In this document: piece after piece, positions 41,393-50,662 of the stretch
How positions within the stretch are numbered: position 1 is the stretch's first letter
Layout of the letters: the number at the start of each line of letters is the position of its first letter
Assembly: GCA_005880915.1 (NCBI GenBank)
Contig: VBIW01000047.1
Coordinates: 1 to 64,000 of the forward strand
Direction: 5' to 3'
DNA from: Chloroflexota bacterium
GTDB lineage: Bacteria > Chloroflexota > Dormibacteria > Dormibacterales > Dormibacteraceae
Length of the DNA: 64,000 nt
Program-made: the position numbers and the translations under genes
Notes under the pieces: generated by a model
Told to the model about the DNA's origin: nothing
Databases searched by the model: none
What the model saw: the letters and a program-made list of their open reading frames with translations, nothing else

Positions 41393-43066
41393 TCAGTTGG
41401 TGGCGATCGAGTCCTCGAAACCGCGCAGGTGCGAGCTGGCGAGCCACAGCATCAGCCAGACCACCGCCGCACCCGCCGCAGCCAGCGCGACCGCAACGAC
41501 GGCGCTCAACACGGCGAACGCCGGCGTTGCGGAGACGGGCAAGCCGGCGACCGGGTTGCCCGCCGCAAGGCTGGCCGCCAGGTAGAAAAGCGCGAGCGCT
41601 CCGACCGAAAACAACCCGAAGGCCAGCTCGCCGCCCATGGCGGCGAACGTCCCGATGATGCCCACGGAGCGGCGGTCGTCCGAGGACTCGAAGTTCGGGT
41701 CGATCGCCCCGGCCGAGACCCCGATGCACACGCACCCGACGCCCAGCCACACGGCAAGCAGAGCGACCTGCAGGGTCTTCCACGGACTGTTGCCGCCGAC
41801 AATGGAGAGCCCGAGGCTGATCACGCCCGTCAGGGCCAGCACCGGCACGAGCGTGAACAGCACCTTGGCGCGAATCAGCTGCCACGCCGTCACCGGCGCT
41901 AAGCGGAGCAGCTGGTAACCCCTGCGCTCAGCGGGGATGGCGGTAGTGGCGAACATCATCGACATGAAGAGCGAGACGAACGACACGACGAAGACGTCGT
42001 TCCAGAACAGGTCGACGCCTCGCCCCGGCCGGATGAGCAGCACGGCGTAGGCGAGGAGGAAGATCATCGCGGGCAGAAAGCGGCTGAGCCGCCGGATGTC
42101 GCGGCGATATGCGATCCAGTCCTTGCGCGCGATCGCGAACCCGGGGGAGCCGGCGCCTCTCGTCGCAACCCGCGGCGGCTTCCGGCGTCGCGTCCTCCAT
42201 CGCGAGGGCACGCCCCCGAGCAGACCGAGCCCGGCCAGCAGCGTCCGCTCGTACAGCAGCGCGGCGGCGCCCACCAGGACGATGGCAAACACCAGCGTGA
42301 CTCCGGTCCATACAAGCGCAGTGGACGTGTTGCCTTCGATCACAGCGCTCAGCGCATGCCCGGGCCATGACGAAGGCAGCCACTCGATGCGCTGGAGGGA
42401 GGAGACGAGGTTGGAGAGGTCCGGCTGGTGCCGCGGGGTGAAGGAGCCGAGGGTCTGTCTGAGGGTGAGGTTCCACGCGAGGTAGAGCCCGCCCCCGGCG
42501 ATGGTCGCCACCGCGACCGCCACGTCGCGTGCGATCCGGGCGGGGACCCACCGCAGGACCGCCGCCATGAAGGTGGCCTGCAGCGCCGTCACCAGCAGCA
42601 CCTGGACGAAAACGAGGACCAGCGCGAGCAGGTAGTAGACAGGCGATGCGCCCGATCCGGCGCCAACGCCTGCGACGAAGATGAGAAAAACTACCGCCAC
42701 GAGAAGGTTCGCGCTCATCGCGAAGAGCGAGCGGGCGAGAAAGATCTCGAGCGACCGGACTGGGGCCAGCACGAGCTGCATGAGGTCGCGTCCTGCGAAG
42801 TACGTGGCGATGACACTCGGAAAACCGACGACCAGCATCAGGACCGACAGCGCCGTGAACGCGCCGGCGAGCATCGCATCGCGCGCCGAGGGCAGAAGAT
42901 GGCCCGCGGCGGCCGCCAGCGCAAACAGGAACCCGCCGAAGACAGTCCCGCCCAGCAGGGCGAAGAGCACGAGCCCGACGACTCGCAGAGGGTTGGCCTT
43001 CGCGATGCGATTGCGCCATGCCCGCCACTCGGCGCGCAGGATGATCCCGACCGCCGAACGGCTCAC
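41393..43066 (-). CDS. ABC transporter permease, exporter type
   Basis: A 557-residue membrane protein with about 12 hydrophobic spans in groups (VGLVLFALLGGTVFGGFLFAL; YLLALVLVFVQVLLVTALQATFM; FLPAMIFLLAYAVLLI; ALLAVWLGVGCVCIGVSAGAI). It resembles the ABC-2 type permeases with two halves in one chain. The GTG at 43066 overlaps the stop of the ATPase gene upstream (GTGA), so permease and ATPase are one unit. Substrate unknown. The frame remains open another 209 codons upstream but antisense-like. Confidence 0.82.
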   Translation of the reverse strand: MSRSAVGIILRAEWRAWRNRIAKANPLRVVGLVLFALLGGTVFGGFLFALAAAAGHLLPSARDAMLAGAFTALSVLMLVVGFPSVIATYFAGRDLMQLVLAPVRSLEIFLARSLFAMSANLLVAVVFLIFVAGVGAGSGASPVYYLLALVLVFVQVLLVTALQATFMAAVLRWVPARIARDVAVAVATIAGGGLYLAWNLTLRQTLGSFTPRHQPDLSNLVSSLQRIEWLPSSWPGHALSAVIEGNTSTALVWTGVTLVFAIVLVGAAALLYERTLLAGLGLLGGVPSRWRTRRRKPPRVATRGAGSPGFAIARKDWIAYRRDIRRLSRFLPAMIFLLAYAVLLIRPGRGVDLFWNDVFVVSFVSLFMSMMFATTAIPAERRGYQLLRLAPVTAWQLIRAKVLFTLVPVLALTGVISLGLSIVGGNSPWKTLQVALLAVWLGVGCVCIGVSAGAIDPNFESSDDRRSVGIIGTFAAMGGELAFGLFSVGALALFYLAASLAAGNPVAGLPVSATPAFAVLSAVVAVALAAAGAAVVWLMLWLASSHLRGFEDSIATN

Positions 43067-43851
43067 GGCTGCGGCGCGAGCAGGCGCTCGATCAGCGCGC
43101 TCGACTCTGGCCCGGCGGTGAGGCGGAGGAACAGGTCCTCGAGGGTGGCCTGCGCACTGCCCGCCTGCGCGCGCAGGTCCTCCATCGTGCCCGTGGCGAC
43201 GAGGTTTCCGTGGTCCATGATCGCGATGCGCCGGCAAAGCGCCTGCGCAACCTCGAGGATGTGGGTTGACAGCAGAACAGTGGTGCCCCGCGCGGCGAGC
43301 TCCTCGAGCAGGTCTTTGACGAGACGCGCCGAACGCGGGTCCAGGCCGTTGGTCGGCTCGTCGAGCAGCAGCACGGACGGCTCGCGGATGAGCAGCGATG
43401 CGAGCCCGATCTTCTGCTTCATGCCGTGGCTGTACGCGCCGATCAGCTCGCCGTCGCGATCCGCCAGCTCGAACAAGCCCAACAACCTCTCCATGCGCTG
43501 CTGGCGCTCCGGTCCGCGCGGCATGCGGTACAGGTCCGCGATGTAGTCGAGGAATTCGCGTCCGGTGAGGTGCGGGTGGATGAACGGCTCCTCGTCCAGG
43601 TAACCCAGGCGCGCCTTCGCCTCCATCGGTTGGGCGAACACGTCGAAGCCGTCGATCAGCGCGGTCCCAGCGGTGGGCCGGATGAGCCCGCACAGCATGC
43701 GCAAGGTGGTCGTTTTGCCGGCGCCGTTGGCGCCGAGGAAGCCGAAGATCTCTCCGCGCGATACCTCGAAGCTCACGTCACGCACGGCGCGCACGATTCC
43801 ATATCCCTTGACCAGGTGACGCGCTTCGACCGCGGAGTGTGCCTGGCTCAT
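43063..43851 (-). CDS. ABC transporter ATP-binding protein
   Basis: A 262-residue ATPase with Walker A GANGAGKTTTLRMLCGL, Q-loop region YLDEEPFIHPHLTG, signature YSHGMKQKIGLAS, Walker B LLLDEPTNGLDP and the switch His in LLSTHILEV. All catalytic motifs are intact. Paired with the overlapping permease downstream, and overlapping the SDR gene upstream by four bases. Confidence 0.93.
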   Translation of the reverse strand: MSQAHSAVEARHLVKGYGIVRAVRDVSFEVSRGEIFGFLGANGAGKTTTLRMLCGLIRPTAGTALIDGFDVFAQPMEAKARLGYLDEEPFIHPHLTGREFLDYIADLYRMPRGPERQQRMERLLGLFELADRDGELIGAYSHGMKQKIGLASLLIREPSVLLLDEPTNGLDPRSARLVKDLLEELAARGTTVLLSTHILEVAQALCRRIAIMDHGNLVATGTMEDLRAQAGSAQATLEDLFLRLTAGPESSALIERLLAPQP

Positions 43852-44768
43852 CGCCAGTGCCGCTCCAGCTCAGAGGCGTATTTCCTGCCGATGATGTCGG
43901 CGTTGCTCAGGAGCCAGTTGTCGAGCCGTCGCGTGCCGCGCGGCCGCTCACGCGAGACCAGGAGCTCCTCCATCAGCCCCGTCAGCTCGGGCTCGTTCAG
44001 CGTCACGTCGTTGACCCATCGCCCGATGAGTCTGGCGGCTCGCACCGCGTTGCGAGGCGACATATAGATGAAGCGGGGATGGCGGCTGACTGCGATCGCG
44101 ATCGATTCCACCATCTCGCTGTAGTAGACGATGTCGGGGCCGGCCGCATCCACCGTCACGCTGTCGGCCTGTTCCGCCGCCCAGGTCGCGATCTCTGCGA
44201 CGTCCTCGCCCGCGACAGGCTGCAAGCGGTAGTCGCCCTTGCCGGGGATGCCGAAGATGGGCAGCCTCCGCAGGAGCCACGCGATGTTGTTGATCAAGAT
44301 GTCGCCCTGGCCGAAGACGAGCGTCGGCCGCACGATCGCCCACGAGATGCCCGTCTCACGAAGGGCACGCTCGGCCCACGCCTTGCCCGCGTAGTAATCG
44401 AGGTGCGAATCCTCTGCCGGGTTGCTGACCGATATGTGCACGACCTTGCGCACGCCGGCGTCCCTTGCGGCGCCGAACAGAATTCTCGAGTTGGCGACCG
44501 CCTGCCCGAAGTGGAAGCGGCCGCGCTGAAACCGCACCCAGTAGGTGTTGTAGAGCACGTCCGCCCCGCGAAGGCTCTCGACCAGCGCCTCGCGGTCGGT
44601 GAACTGGAGAGGCGCCACCTCGGCGGTGATGTCCTCAGTGCCCGGGCGCCGAGGGTGATTGGTCAACGTTTTGATCCGTCGCTCCTGGGCCATCAGCCGC
44701 CGCGCGATGAACCTGCCGGTGAAGCTGAACGCGCCGGTGACGACGTCGAGACCGGTGGCCTGGCTCAA
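43848..44768 (-). CDS. NAD(P)-binding atypical SDR/NmrA-like protein
   Basis: A 306-residue Rossmann protein starting at the TTG that overlaps the ligase stop (TTGA). The dinucleotide motif is VTGAFSFTGRFIARRL, then LRGADVLYNTYWVRF, a KVVHISVSN strand with downstream DYYAGKAWAERAL (YxxxK), and IVRPTLVFGQGDIL. It belongs with NDUFA9/NmrA-like atypical SDRs that bind NAD(P) and may act on quinone or lipid substrates; activity unknown. Coupled by four-base overlaps to DNA ligase upstream and ABC ATPase downstream. Confidence 0.8.
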   Translation of the reverse strand: MSQATGLDVVTGAFSFTGRFIARRLMAQERRIKTLTNHPRRPGTEDITAEVAPLQFTDREALVESLRGADVLYNTYWVRFQRGRFHFGQAVANSRILFGAARDAGVRKVVHISVSNPAEDSHLDYYAGKAWAERALRETGISWAIVRPTLVFGQGDILINNIAWLLRRLPIFGIPGKGDYRLQPVAGEDVAEIATWAAEQADSVTVDAAGPDIVYYSEMVESIAIAVSRHPRFIYMSPRNAVRAARLIGRWVNDVTLNEPELTGLMEELLVSRERPRGTRRLDNWLLSNADIIGRKYASELERHWR

Positions 44769-45796
44769 AACGGGAAGCGCGTGAGGTCGTAGGCCGCGGA
44801 GCCGGGCAGCACGTGTCCAGCGATCACGACGCGGGGCCGGTGGCGCACGGCCTCCGCGGGATGCACCTCGGGCCGCAAGCCGTTGAAGATAGGAAAGCGC
44901 AGCGTGCCGTCGGGCGACCACTCTGAATAGCGGATGCTCACGACGAGCTCCGGCCTGACCCAGTGGACCGGCCGGATCATGATCGGCGGCGGCTCGAGCG
45001 GCGAGCTCTCCGTGCTGAGCTCGATCAGCCTCTCATGCAGGGCCCGCATCGCATCGTCGTCGTAGCCTCCCCCGACCGCGCCGCATGGCAAGAGCCGGCC
45101 GTCTTCGTGGTAGCCGACCACCAGAGCGTCGAACGGCCGCTCCCCCGTCCACCCGATGACGACGAAGTCATCCGACTTCACCGCCTTGACCTTCAGCCAG
45201 AACGGGCTTCGCTGGCCCGGCACGTAAGGGCTCTGCCGGTGCTTCGCGACCACGCCCTCGAGGCCTCGCTCGAGACACGCCTCGAACAGCTCGACCCCGT
45301 CCTCCTCGATGTGCTGGGGGACGAAGATGTGGCCGCCGGCCTCAACTGCCTTGGCAAGGCGGGCACGCCTTCTGATCAGCGGCTGCCTCAGCTGGGGCCG
45401 TCCCTCGAGGTAGAGGGCGTCGAACGCCAGGTAGGCGGTCGGGATCTCGTCTCGCATGCGGGCCCCGCCGGCCAGGCGCTGGCGCAGCCGCGGATAATCG
45501 GGGCGGCCGTCGTTGTCGGTTGCCACCAGCTCGCCGTCGATGACGCTTCCCGGGGGCACTCGCTTTGCTGCGGCCACCACCTCAGGGATATCCGCCGTGA
45601 GGTCGCTCAGCCCGCGGTCCTGCAGGCGGACCGTTCCGTCCGGGTCGCGAAACAGGATGCAGCGCAGCCCGTCCCACTTCACCTCGAAGACATACTCCGG
45701 CGAGCTGAACGGGGCCTCGGCCGAAGCAGCCTGCATAGGGCGCGCCTCGCCCGGGAAGCTCTCGAGCTCGATCTGCAGCTGGTCGGGATCCGCCAT
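44765..45796 (-). CDS. ATP-dependent DNA ligase (LigD ligase-domain type)
   Basis: A 343-residue ligase. The nucleotidyl-transfer Lys lies in FEVKWDGLRC (motif I), followed by VIDGELV (motif III), LAFDALYLEG, GLEGVVAKHR (motif IV) and FWLKVK (motif V). The C-terminal OB domain (DDFVVIGWTGERPFDALVVGYHEDG to VHWVRPELVVSIRYSEW) is complete. Polymerase and 3'-phosphoesterase domains of full LigD are absent. It follows the Ku gene by 25 bases, so the two probably form the non-homologous end-joining module. Confidence 0.92.
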   Translation of the reverse strand: MADPDQLQIELESFPGEARPMQAASAEAPFSSPEYVFEVKWDGLRCILFRDPDGTVRLQDRGLSDLTADIPEVVAAAKRVPPGSVIDGELVATDNDGRPDYPRLRQRLAGGARMRDEIPTAYLAFDALYLEGRPQLRQPLIRRRARLAKAVEAGGHIFVPQHIEEDGVELFEACLERGLEGVVAKHRQSPYVPGQRSPFWLKVKAVKSDDFVVIGWTGERPFDALVVGYHEDGRLLPCGAVGGGYDDDAMRALHERLIELSTESSPLEPPPIMIRPVHWVRPELVVSIRYSEWSPDGTLRFPIFNGLRPEVHPAEAVRHRPRVVIAGHVLPGSAAYDLTRFPF

Positions 45797-45821
45797 CCGG
45801 CTCAGGTTAGAGCCCAGGCCC

Positions 45822-46658
45822 TTATGAAGCTTTACGCCGTCTCCGGGTCTCGGCGGCCGGCTTCTCGCGTCCGGCGCGCTGCTTCTTGGCCTGCTCGACC
45901 GAAGCCCGCAAGGCTTCCATGAGGTCCATGACCTTGGCGGGCTGAGGCGCCTCTGGCGCTTCGATGACCTCGCCCTCCATCTTCGCCTGGACGACCTTCA
46001 TGACCGCCTCGCGGTAGTTGTCCTTGTAGCGGCTGGGGTCGAACGTGTCGGCCAGGCTCTCGATGAGCGCCTTCGCCATCTCGAGCTCCTTGGGGTTGAT
46101 CTTCACCTCGTCCTCGAGGCCCTTGAGGCCTTCGGTCGAGCGGATCTCGTCGGGCCAGTGCAGCGTGTTCATGATCAGGCCCTTGCCGTTGGGGTGGAGG
46201 GCGGCGAGGTGCTCTTTGTCGCGCAGCGCGATCTTCGCGATTGCCATCCGGCCCGTCCCTTCGAGCGCCTTGCGGAGCAGGTGGTAGGGCTTCTTGCCGA
46301 GCTCTTCCGGCTCGACGTAGTAGGCGCTGTCGAAATACAGGCCCGGCTCGATGTCGTCGACCGGCACGAACTCCTCGATGTCGATCGCGTGCTGCGTCGG
46401 CAGAGGGAGGTTGTCCAGGTCCTTGTCCTCGATGATCACGTAGCGGTCCTTGCCGACCTCGTAGCCGCGCAGGATCTCGCTGTACTGGACCTCGTGGTCG
46501 CCTTCGGCGCACCAGCGCTTGTACGAGATGGGGGAGTGATGGTCTGGACAGAGCTGGCGGAAGGAGACTTTCGATGTCGACTCCGTCGCGTTGTAGAGGC
46601 GGATCGGGATCGAAACCATCCCGAATGAGACGACGCCTTTCCACATCGATCTCGGCAT
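45822..46658 (-). CDS. ku: Ku DNA end-binding protein
   Basis: A 278-residue bacterial Ku: MWKGVVSFGMVSIPIRLYNATES at the start, then ISYKRWCAEGDHEV, RGYEVGKDRYVIIEDKDLDNL, GRMAIAKIALRDKEHLAAL, NTLHWPDEIR and a Lys/Arg-rich C-terminal tail (AKKQRAGREKPAAETRRRRKAS) that aids end threading in other Ku proteins. It binds double-strand ends and recruits the ligase encoded next. Transcribed after a second ABC exporter pair. Confidence 0.96.
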   Translation of the reverse strand: MPRSMWKGVVSFGMVSIPIRLYNATESTSKVSFRQLCPDHHSPISYKRWCAEGDHEVQYSEILRGYEVGKDRYVIIEDKDLDNLPLPTQHAIDIEEFVPVDDIEPGLYFDSAYYVEPEELGKKPYHLLRKALEGTGRMAIAKIALRDKEHLAALHPNGKGLIMNTLHWPDEIRSTEGLKGLEDEVKINPKELEMAKALIESLADTFDPSRYKDNYREAVMKVVQAKMEGEVIEAPEAPQPAKVMDLMEALRASVEQAKKQRAGREKPAAETRRRRKAS

Positions 46659-46716
46659 GGCGACGCAGTTTACCTCCTGTTCCTCGGCTTGGCTACGTTT
46701 CGTAAGCTCAGGCGCC

Positions 46717-48252
46717 TCAGGCGCCTACGTCCCGCCTCTGCATCACAAGTATCGAGCTTCCCAACCCGACGAGCGCGAGAAGGAGAAGAAGCGCCAGGTT
46801 GCGTCCGTCGATTCCGCTCGCCAGCGGCGCACCGACGAGCCGGAAGGCGGAGATGCTCTGTGCCCAGCCGGGCAGCCCGAGAGCGCCACCGATCTGGTCG
46901 TCGAGGTAGCTCGCGAACGCGAATCCGACGAACAGGGCCGGCGCCGCGCGCGGCACCCAGGAAACGAGCAACGACCCCGCCGCTCCCATGACGAGGCTGA
47001 AGAGAACGAGGAGGAGGCATGCATCGACGAGGCGTGCCGGGTCCAGCGCCAGGTTCGCCGAGCGTGACGTGAACGCGACGGAGAGGCCGCTCAGAGCCGC
47101 GAGGACGGCCGCGGTGACGGCCAGCGCGCCCAGGCGCTCGAGCACGACCGCCGATCGTGAGTACGGAGCGCTGAGCTCGGCCTCGAGCCGACCGTCGCGG
47201 TCCTCGGCCGCCCAGCGTGCCACGAACGCGAAGGTCAGCCCCGCAAGCATCAGGACCGCGGCGTGGAACCATGTCTGGCCGAGCACCTGCGCGTAGAACA
47301 CAAAGATGTACTGCGGAAGGCCTGGCAGGAGGCGGGGCAGGGACAGCAAGCCTTGCATCGAGCTTCGAGTCGCGGCTACGAGAACGATCCCAAGAACGGC
47401 AAACGCGGCGCACCACGCCGCGAGGGCGATGCGCTCCGAATAGAGCTCACGCGTGACTGCAAGGCCGAGCAGCGGCGTGCCCGAGGGTTCGTGTGTGGTT
47501 CGCCTCGGCACTTGCCCCCCGACACGACTAGTTGACGCGCCGGCCGCGAGGGCGATTCCGACCGCCGCGATCGCGACGAGCATCGCCAACCCGCCCAGGT
47601 CGAAGTGGCCGCCAGGCGGAAGGGGCGTGGACAGATCGTAGTAGTGGAAAGGGGACAGCCAGCGTGCCAGGTCGAGTTGCGTGAAGATGCGGCTGAGGCT
47701 GTTCAGGAAATAGAGTGTGAGCAGCAATCCACCCGCGACCACGGTCGCGGCCGGTGTGAGCTGCGCCACGAGAAGGCAGATCGCGTAGCAGGCGATCGCG
47801 AGCGCAACCAGGAGCACGCCTGCCTCGACGAGGGGGAGCCCACCGACCGACTCGCCACCTGACGCCGCTCCGATGAGGACTCCGATGCACGCCGCGACCG
47901 AGGCGATGATCACAGAGAGCGCGAAGGCGGCCGCACGCGAAACGATCTGCGGTGACCGGGCTCCGGTCGCAGCCACCAATGCCCACGCGGCAAAAAGAAT
48001 CGCCAGCGGTCCAAACGCGCGCCACTCGACGTAACCCGCAATGGTGCCGGGGCGGAACGGAGGTGAGAAGAGGGCCGCGTTCGCCACGGCCTCGGTCGAT
48101 AGCGAGTATCCGAACGCGGCGCGCTCGGCGAACGTGTGGCCCGCCATGCGGAAATACGCCAGGGATTGCAGAAGGGTCGTGGCAAATCCCGCGATGGCAA
48201 AGGCGAGGACGGTCCACCGCGCCTGCCCTAGCGCGCGGAGCGTGGCACTCAT
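46717..48252 (-). CDS. ABC transporter permease
   Basis: A 511-residue protein with roughly 12 membrane spans (VLAFAIAGFATTLLQSLAYF; AILFAAWALVAATG; AGVLLVALAIACYAICLLVAQL; LLALVGLGSSILVMQ). This is the long single-chain exporter permease type. The ATG at MSATLRAL overlaps the stop of the ATPase gene upstream by four bases (ATGA). It precedes the Ku gene, on the same strand, by about 58 bases. Confidence 0.8.
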   Translation of the reverse strand: MSATLRALGQARWTVLAFAIAGFATTLLQSLAYFRMAGHTFAERAAFGYSLSTEAVANAALFSPPFRPGTIAGYVEWRAFGPLAILFAAWALVAATGARSPQIVSRAAAFALSVIIASVAACIGVLIGAASGGESVGGLPLVEAGVLLVALAIACYAICLLVAQLTPAATVVAGGLLLTLYFLNSLSRIFTQLDLARWLSPFHYYDLSTPLPPGGHFDLGGLAMLVAIAAVGIALAAGASTSRVGGQVPRRTTHEPSGTPLLGLAVTRELYSERIALAAWCAAFAVLGIVLVAATRSSMQGLLSLPRLLPGLPQYIFVFYAQVLGQTWFHAAVLMLAGLTFAFVARWAAEDRDGRLEAELSAPYSRSAVVLERLGALAVTAAVLAALSGLSVAFTSRSANLALDPARLVDACLLLVLFSLVMGAAGSLLVSWVPRAAPALFVGFAFASYLDDQIGGALGLPGWAQSISAFRLVGAPLASGIDGRNLALLLLLALVGLGSSILVMQRRDVGA

Positions 48253-48947
48253 GGCGGCAGTGCTTTGCGGCTCCGCTCCTCGAGCTCCAGGGGCAGGTCT
48301 TCGATCCTCATCACCCTCGACAGCTTTCCCCTCCGCAGCAGGCCGACGACGTCGCATTGACTTTCAACTTCCGCTGCGCTGCGCGACGCCAGCAGGATCG
48401 TCGCCCCCCCTGCGCGCGCTTCGTCGATCAGTGCGTGCAGCTCGGCGGTTCCACGCTCGTCGAGATGTTTTGATGGCTCGTCGAGGATCAAAAGATCGGG
48501 ATCGTGCATGAAGGCCAGGACGATCGAAAGCTTCTGCCGATCGTCCCTGCTGTACTCACGATGGCGACGACCCAGGTCGAGATCGAAGCGCTCCGCAAGC
48601 TCGCTCACGCGGTCCTTGTGCACACCGCCCCGCAGGCCCGTGAGGTACGCGACGATCTCGCCGCCTCGCATGGAACCAAACTCCGGCGTCTCGTCGGGTA
48701 CATAGCCGACCCTGCGCTTCACCTCGACCGCCTCCCGAATGCAGTCCAGACCGAAGACGTATGCGGAGCCGCGCGTCGGCCGGATCATGCTCATCAGCAG
48801 GCGGATGGTGGTCGTCTTGCCGGACCCATCCGGGCCGAGGCAGCCGAAGATCTGCTGCGGCGAGACCTGCAGGTCGAGGTCGAACAGGCCCTGGCCCGAG
48901 CCGTAATCCTTGGTAAGCGCCGAGGTCCTGATCGCGGCGACCGCCAT
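48249..48947 (-). CDS. ABC transporter ATP-binding protein with degenerate motifs
   Basis: A 232-residue ATPase. Walker A (GPDGSGKTTTIRLLM) and Walker B (LLILDEPS) are intact. Other elements deviate: the signature reads YSRDDRQKLSI rather than an SGGQ- or SKGM-like form, the D-loop reads KHLDERG rather than SGLDP, and the switch His position in LLASRSAAEVE is Arg. The ATG at MAVAAIRT is chosen; another ATG at 48959 is possible. The start is about 20 bases from the divergent MBL-fold gene. Coupled to the permease downstream. Confidence 0.82.
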   Translation of the reverse strand: MAVAAIRTSALTKDYGSGQGLFDLDLQVSPQQIFGCLGPDGSGKTTTIRLLMSMIRPTRGSAYVFGLDCIREAVEVKRRVGYVPDETPEFGSMRGGEIVAYLTGLRGGVHKDRVSELAERFDLDLGRRHREYSRDDRQKLSIVLAFMHDPDLLILDEPSKHLDERGTAELHALIDEARAGGATILLASRSAAEVESQCDVVGLLRRGKLSRVMRIEDLPLELEERSRKALPP

Positions 48948-48968
48948 TTCGACGAGCATATAGGCGAC

Positions 48969-49808
48969 GTGCGCCTGGGCGACATCGAGCTCCACCTCCT
49001 GGTCACCGACCACTGGAAAGCGGACGGCGGCCTGATGTTCGGAGTCGTGCCCAAGATCCTGTGGGAGAAGCAGAAGCCGGCCGACCGCAACAACATGGTT
49101 GACGCCAGCTGCGTCTGCCTGATCGCGCGCATGAACGGTCGCGTCATCGTGTGCGAGACAGGCATCGGGAACAAGATCAGCGAGAAGCGCGCGCAGCAGT
49201 TCGCGATTCGTGAGCCGGAGGACCTACTCCACGCGCTGCAGCGTCTGGGGATCCGGCCCGAGGAGGTAGACGCGGTCGTCACGACGCATCTCCACTGGGA
49301 TCACGCCGGAGGCCTTACGCGCCGCAATCAGCTGGGCGCGCTGCAGGTCACGTTCCCCAAAGCTCGTCATTTCATCCAGCGCAGCGAGTGGGACTTCGCG
49401 GTGCATCCCGACGTGCGCAGCAAATCTAGCTACCTCATCGATGACTTCACGCCGCTGGCCGACGGCCACGACGCAGTCGAGTTCCTCACGGGCGACGCCG
49501 AGATCTTGCCCGGCGTGCACCTCCGCCATGTCGGCGGCCACACACCCGGGAGCCAGGTGCTGATCCTGCGGTCGGGCGAGCTTGCTTGCGCGGTGACGGG
49601 GGACCTCGTGTGCCAGACACCGCACCTGCGCGTGCCGTGGAACATGTCCGCCGACCTCGAGCCGCTCCGCGTCTTTGAGCAGAAGGCGCGGCTGTTCGAC
49701 GAGGCGGAGAAGCATCGCTGGCTGCTCGTGCTGAGCCACGAGCCCGACCTGCCGGCCGGCTACCTCGAAGAAGGACGCTGGATCGCCGAGCCGCGGCTGA
49801 CGACGTGA
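48969..49808 (+). CDS. MBL-fold metallo-hydrolase
   Basis: A 279-residue metallo-beta-lactamase-fold protein. The metal motif THLHWDHAGG (HxHxDH), further His residues in HVGGHTPGSQVLIL, and CAVTGDLVCQ and LSHEP supply the usual binuclear site. The start region RLGDIELHLLVTDHW, then DGGLMFGVVPKILWEK, is the pattern of the lactonase-like MBL subgroup. GTG at 48969 is chosen; the frame is open further upstream but antisense to the ABC ATPase. Substrate unknown. Overlaps the alpha/beta hydrolase gene by four bases. Confidence 0.85.
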   Translation: MRLGDIELHLLVTDHWKADGGLMFGVVPKILWEKQKPADRNNMVDASCVCLIARMNGRVIVCETGIGNKISEKRAQQFAIREPEDLLHALQRLGIRPEEVDAVVTTHLHWDHAGGLTRRNQLGALQVTFPKARHFIQRSEWDFAVHPDVRSKSSYLIDDFTPLADGHDAVEFLTGDAEILPGVHLRHVGGHTPGSQVLILRSGELACAVTGDLVCQTPHLRVPWNMSADLEPLRVFEQKARLFDEAEKHRWLLVLSHEPDLPAGYLEEGRWIAEPRLTT

Positions 49809-50662
49809 GCTTCACCACCGCCGACGGGCGCAAGCTGACCTACCGCAAGCTCGGCCACGGGCCGGTGCTCGTGTGCCACCCCGGCGGTCCGGGATTCTCC
49901 TCCACCTACTTCAGCGACCTAGCTGCGCTGTGGGAGCAGCACACGCTGATCATGCTCAACCCCCGCGGCACCGGTGGCTCGGACCGGCCCAAAGATCCGC
50001 GCGCCTATGGAATCGACGATTACGTCGCCGACATCGAGTCATTGCGAGAGCACCTCGGCCTGGAGCGCATGAATCTGCTCGGCCACTCGCACGGCGGCGT
50101 GGTCGCGATGGCGTATGCCGCGACCCACCCGGGGCGCGTGCGCAGCCTCGTGCTGGCCTCGACGCTGGCTCGTTTCGGACCGGAGCAAGAGGCCGCGATG
50201 CAAAAGGGAATGGAAAAGCGAGCCGGCCAGGAATGGTGCGCCGACGCGATCGCTGCGCTGCAGGAGGAGCAGGCGGGCAACTTCGAGACGGACGAGGAGC
50301 TGAGCGGGCTCGTGTTTCGCGAGCTGCCGCTTTACTTCGCGCACTACGGCGCGGTCGAGGCCGGATATCTGGACACACTGAGGACCGAGACGATCAACGC
50401 CGACGCGCTGAAGCTCTTCAACCAGGAGATCTTCACCACTTTCGACCTGCGCAGCCGCCTTCCATCGATCACGTCCCAGACGCTTGTGCTGACAGGCGAC
50501 GAGGACTTCATCTGCGGTCCGGTGTGCGCCGAAGAGATCTGCGCCGGCATCCCGGGCGCCCGTTTTGTGATGGTCGGCGACTCGGGCCACCAGGTGTTCA
50601 TCGAGCAGCCACAGTCCTTCCACGACGAAGTAGCCGACTTCCTGGCCTCACCTCCCCGCTAG
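49805..50662 (+). CDS. alpha/beta hydrolase (proline iminopeptidase-like)
   Basis: A 285-residue serine hydrolase. The oxyanion region CHPGGPGFSS and NPRGTGGSDRP, the nucleophile elbow LLGHSHGGVVAM, the acid in LTGDEDFICGP and the His in VGDSGHQVFIEQP follow the prolyl iminopeptidase pattern, though peptidase activity is not shown. GTG start overlaps the MBL gene stop. The last residues (ASPPR) and the stop codon come from a repeat unit that begins at 50647. Confidence 0.88.
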   Translation: MSFTTADGRKLTYRKLGHGPVLVCHPGGPGFSSTYFSDLAALWEQHTLIMLNPRGTGGSDRPKDPRAYGIDDYVADIESLREHLGLERMNLLGHSHGGVVAMAYAATHPGRVRSLVLASTLARFGPEQEAAMQKGMEKRAGQEWCADAIAALQEEQAGNFETDEELSGLVFRELPLYFAHYGAVEAGYLDTLRTETINADALKLFNQEIFTTFDLRSRLPSITSQTLVLTGDEDFICGPVCAEEICAGIPGARFVMVGDSGHQVFIEQPQSFHDEVADFLASPPR

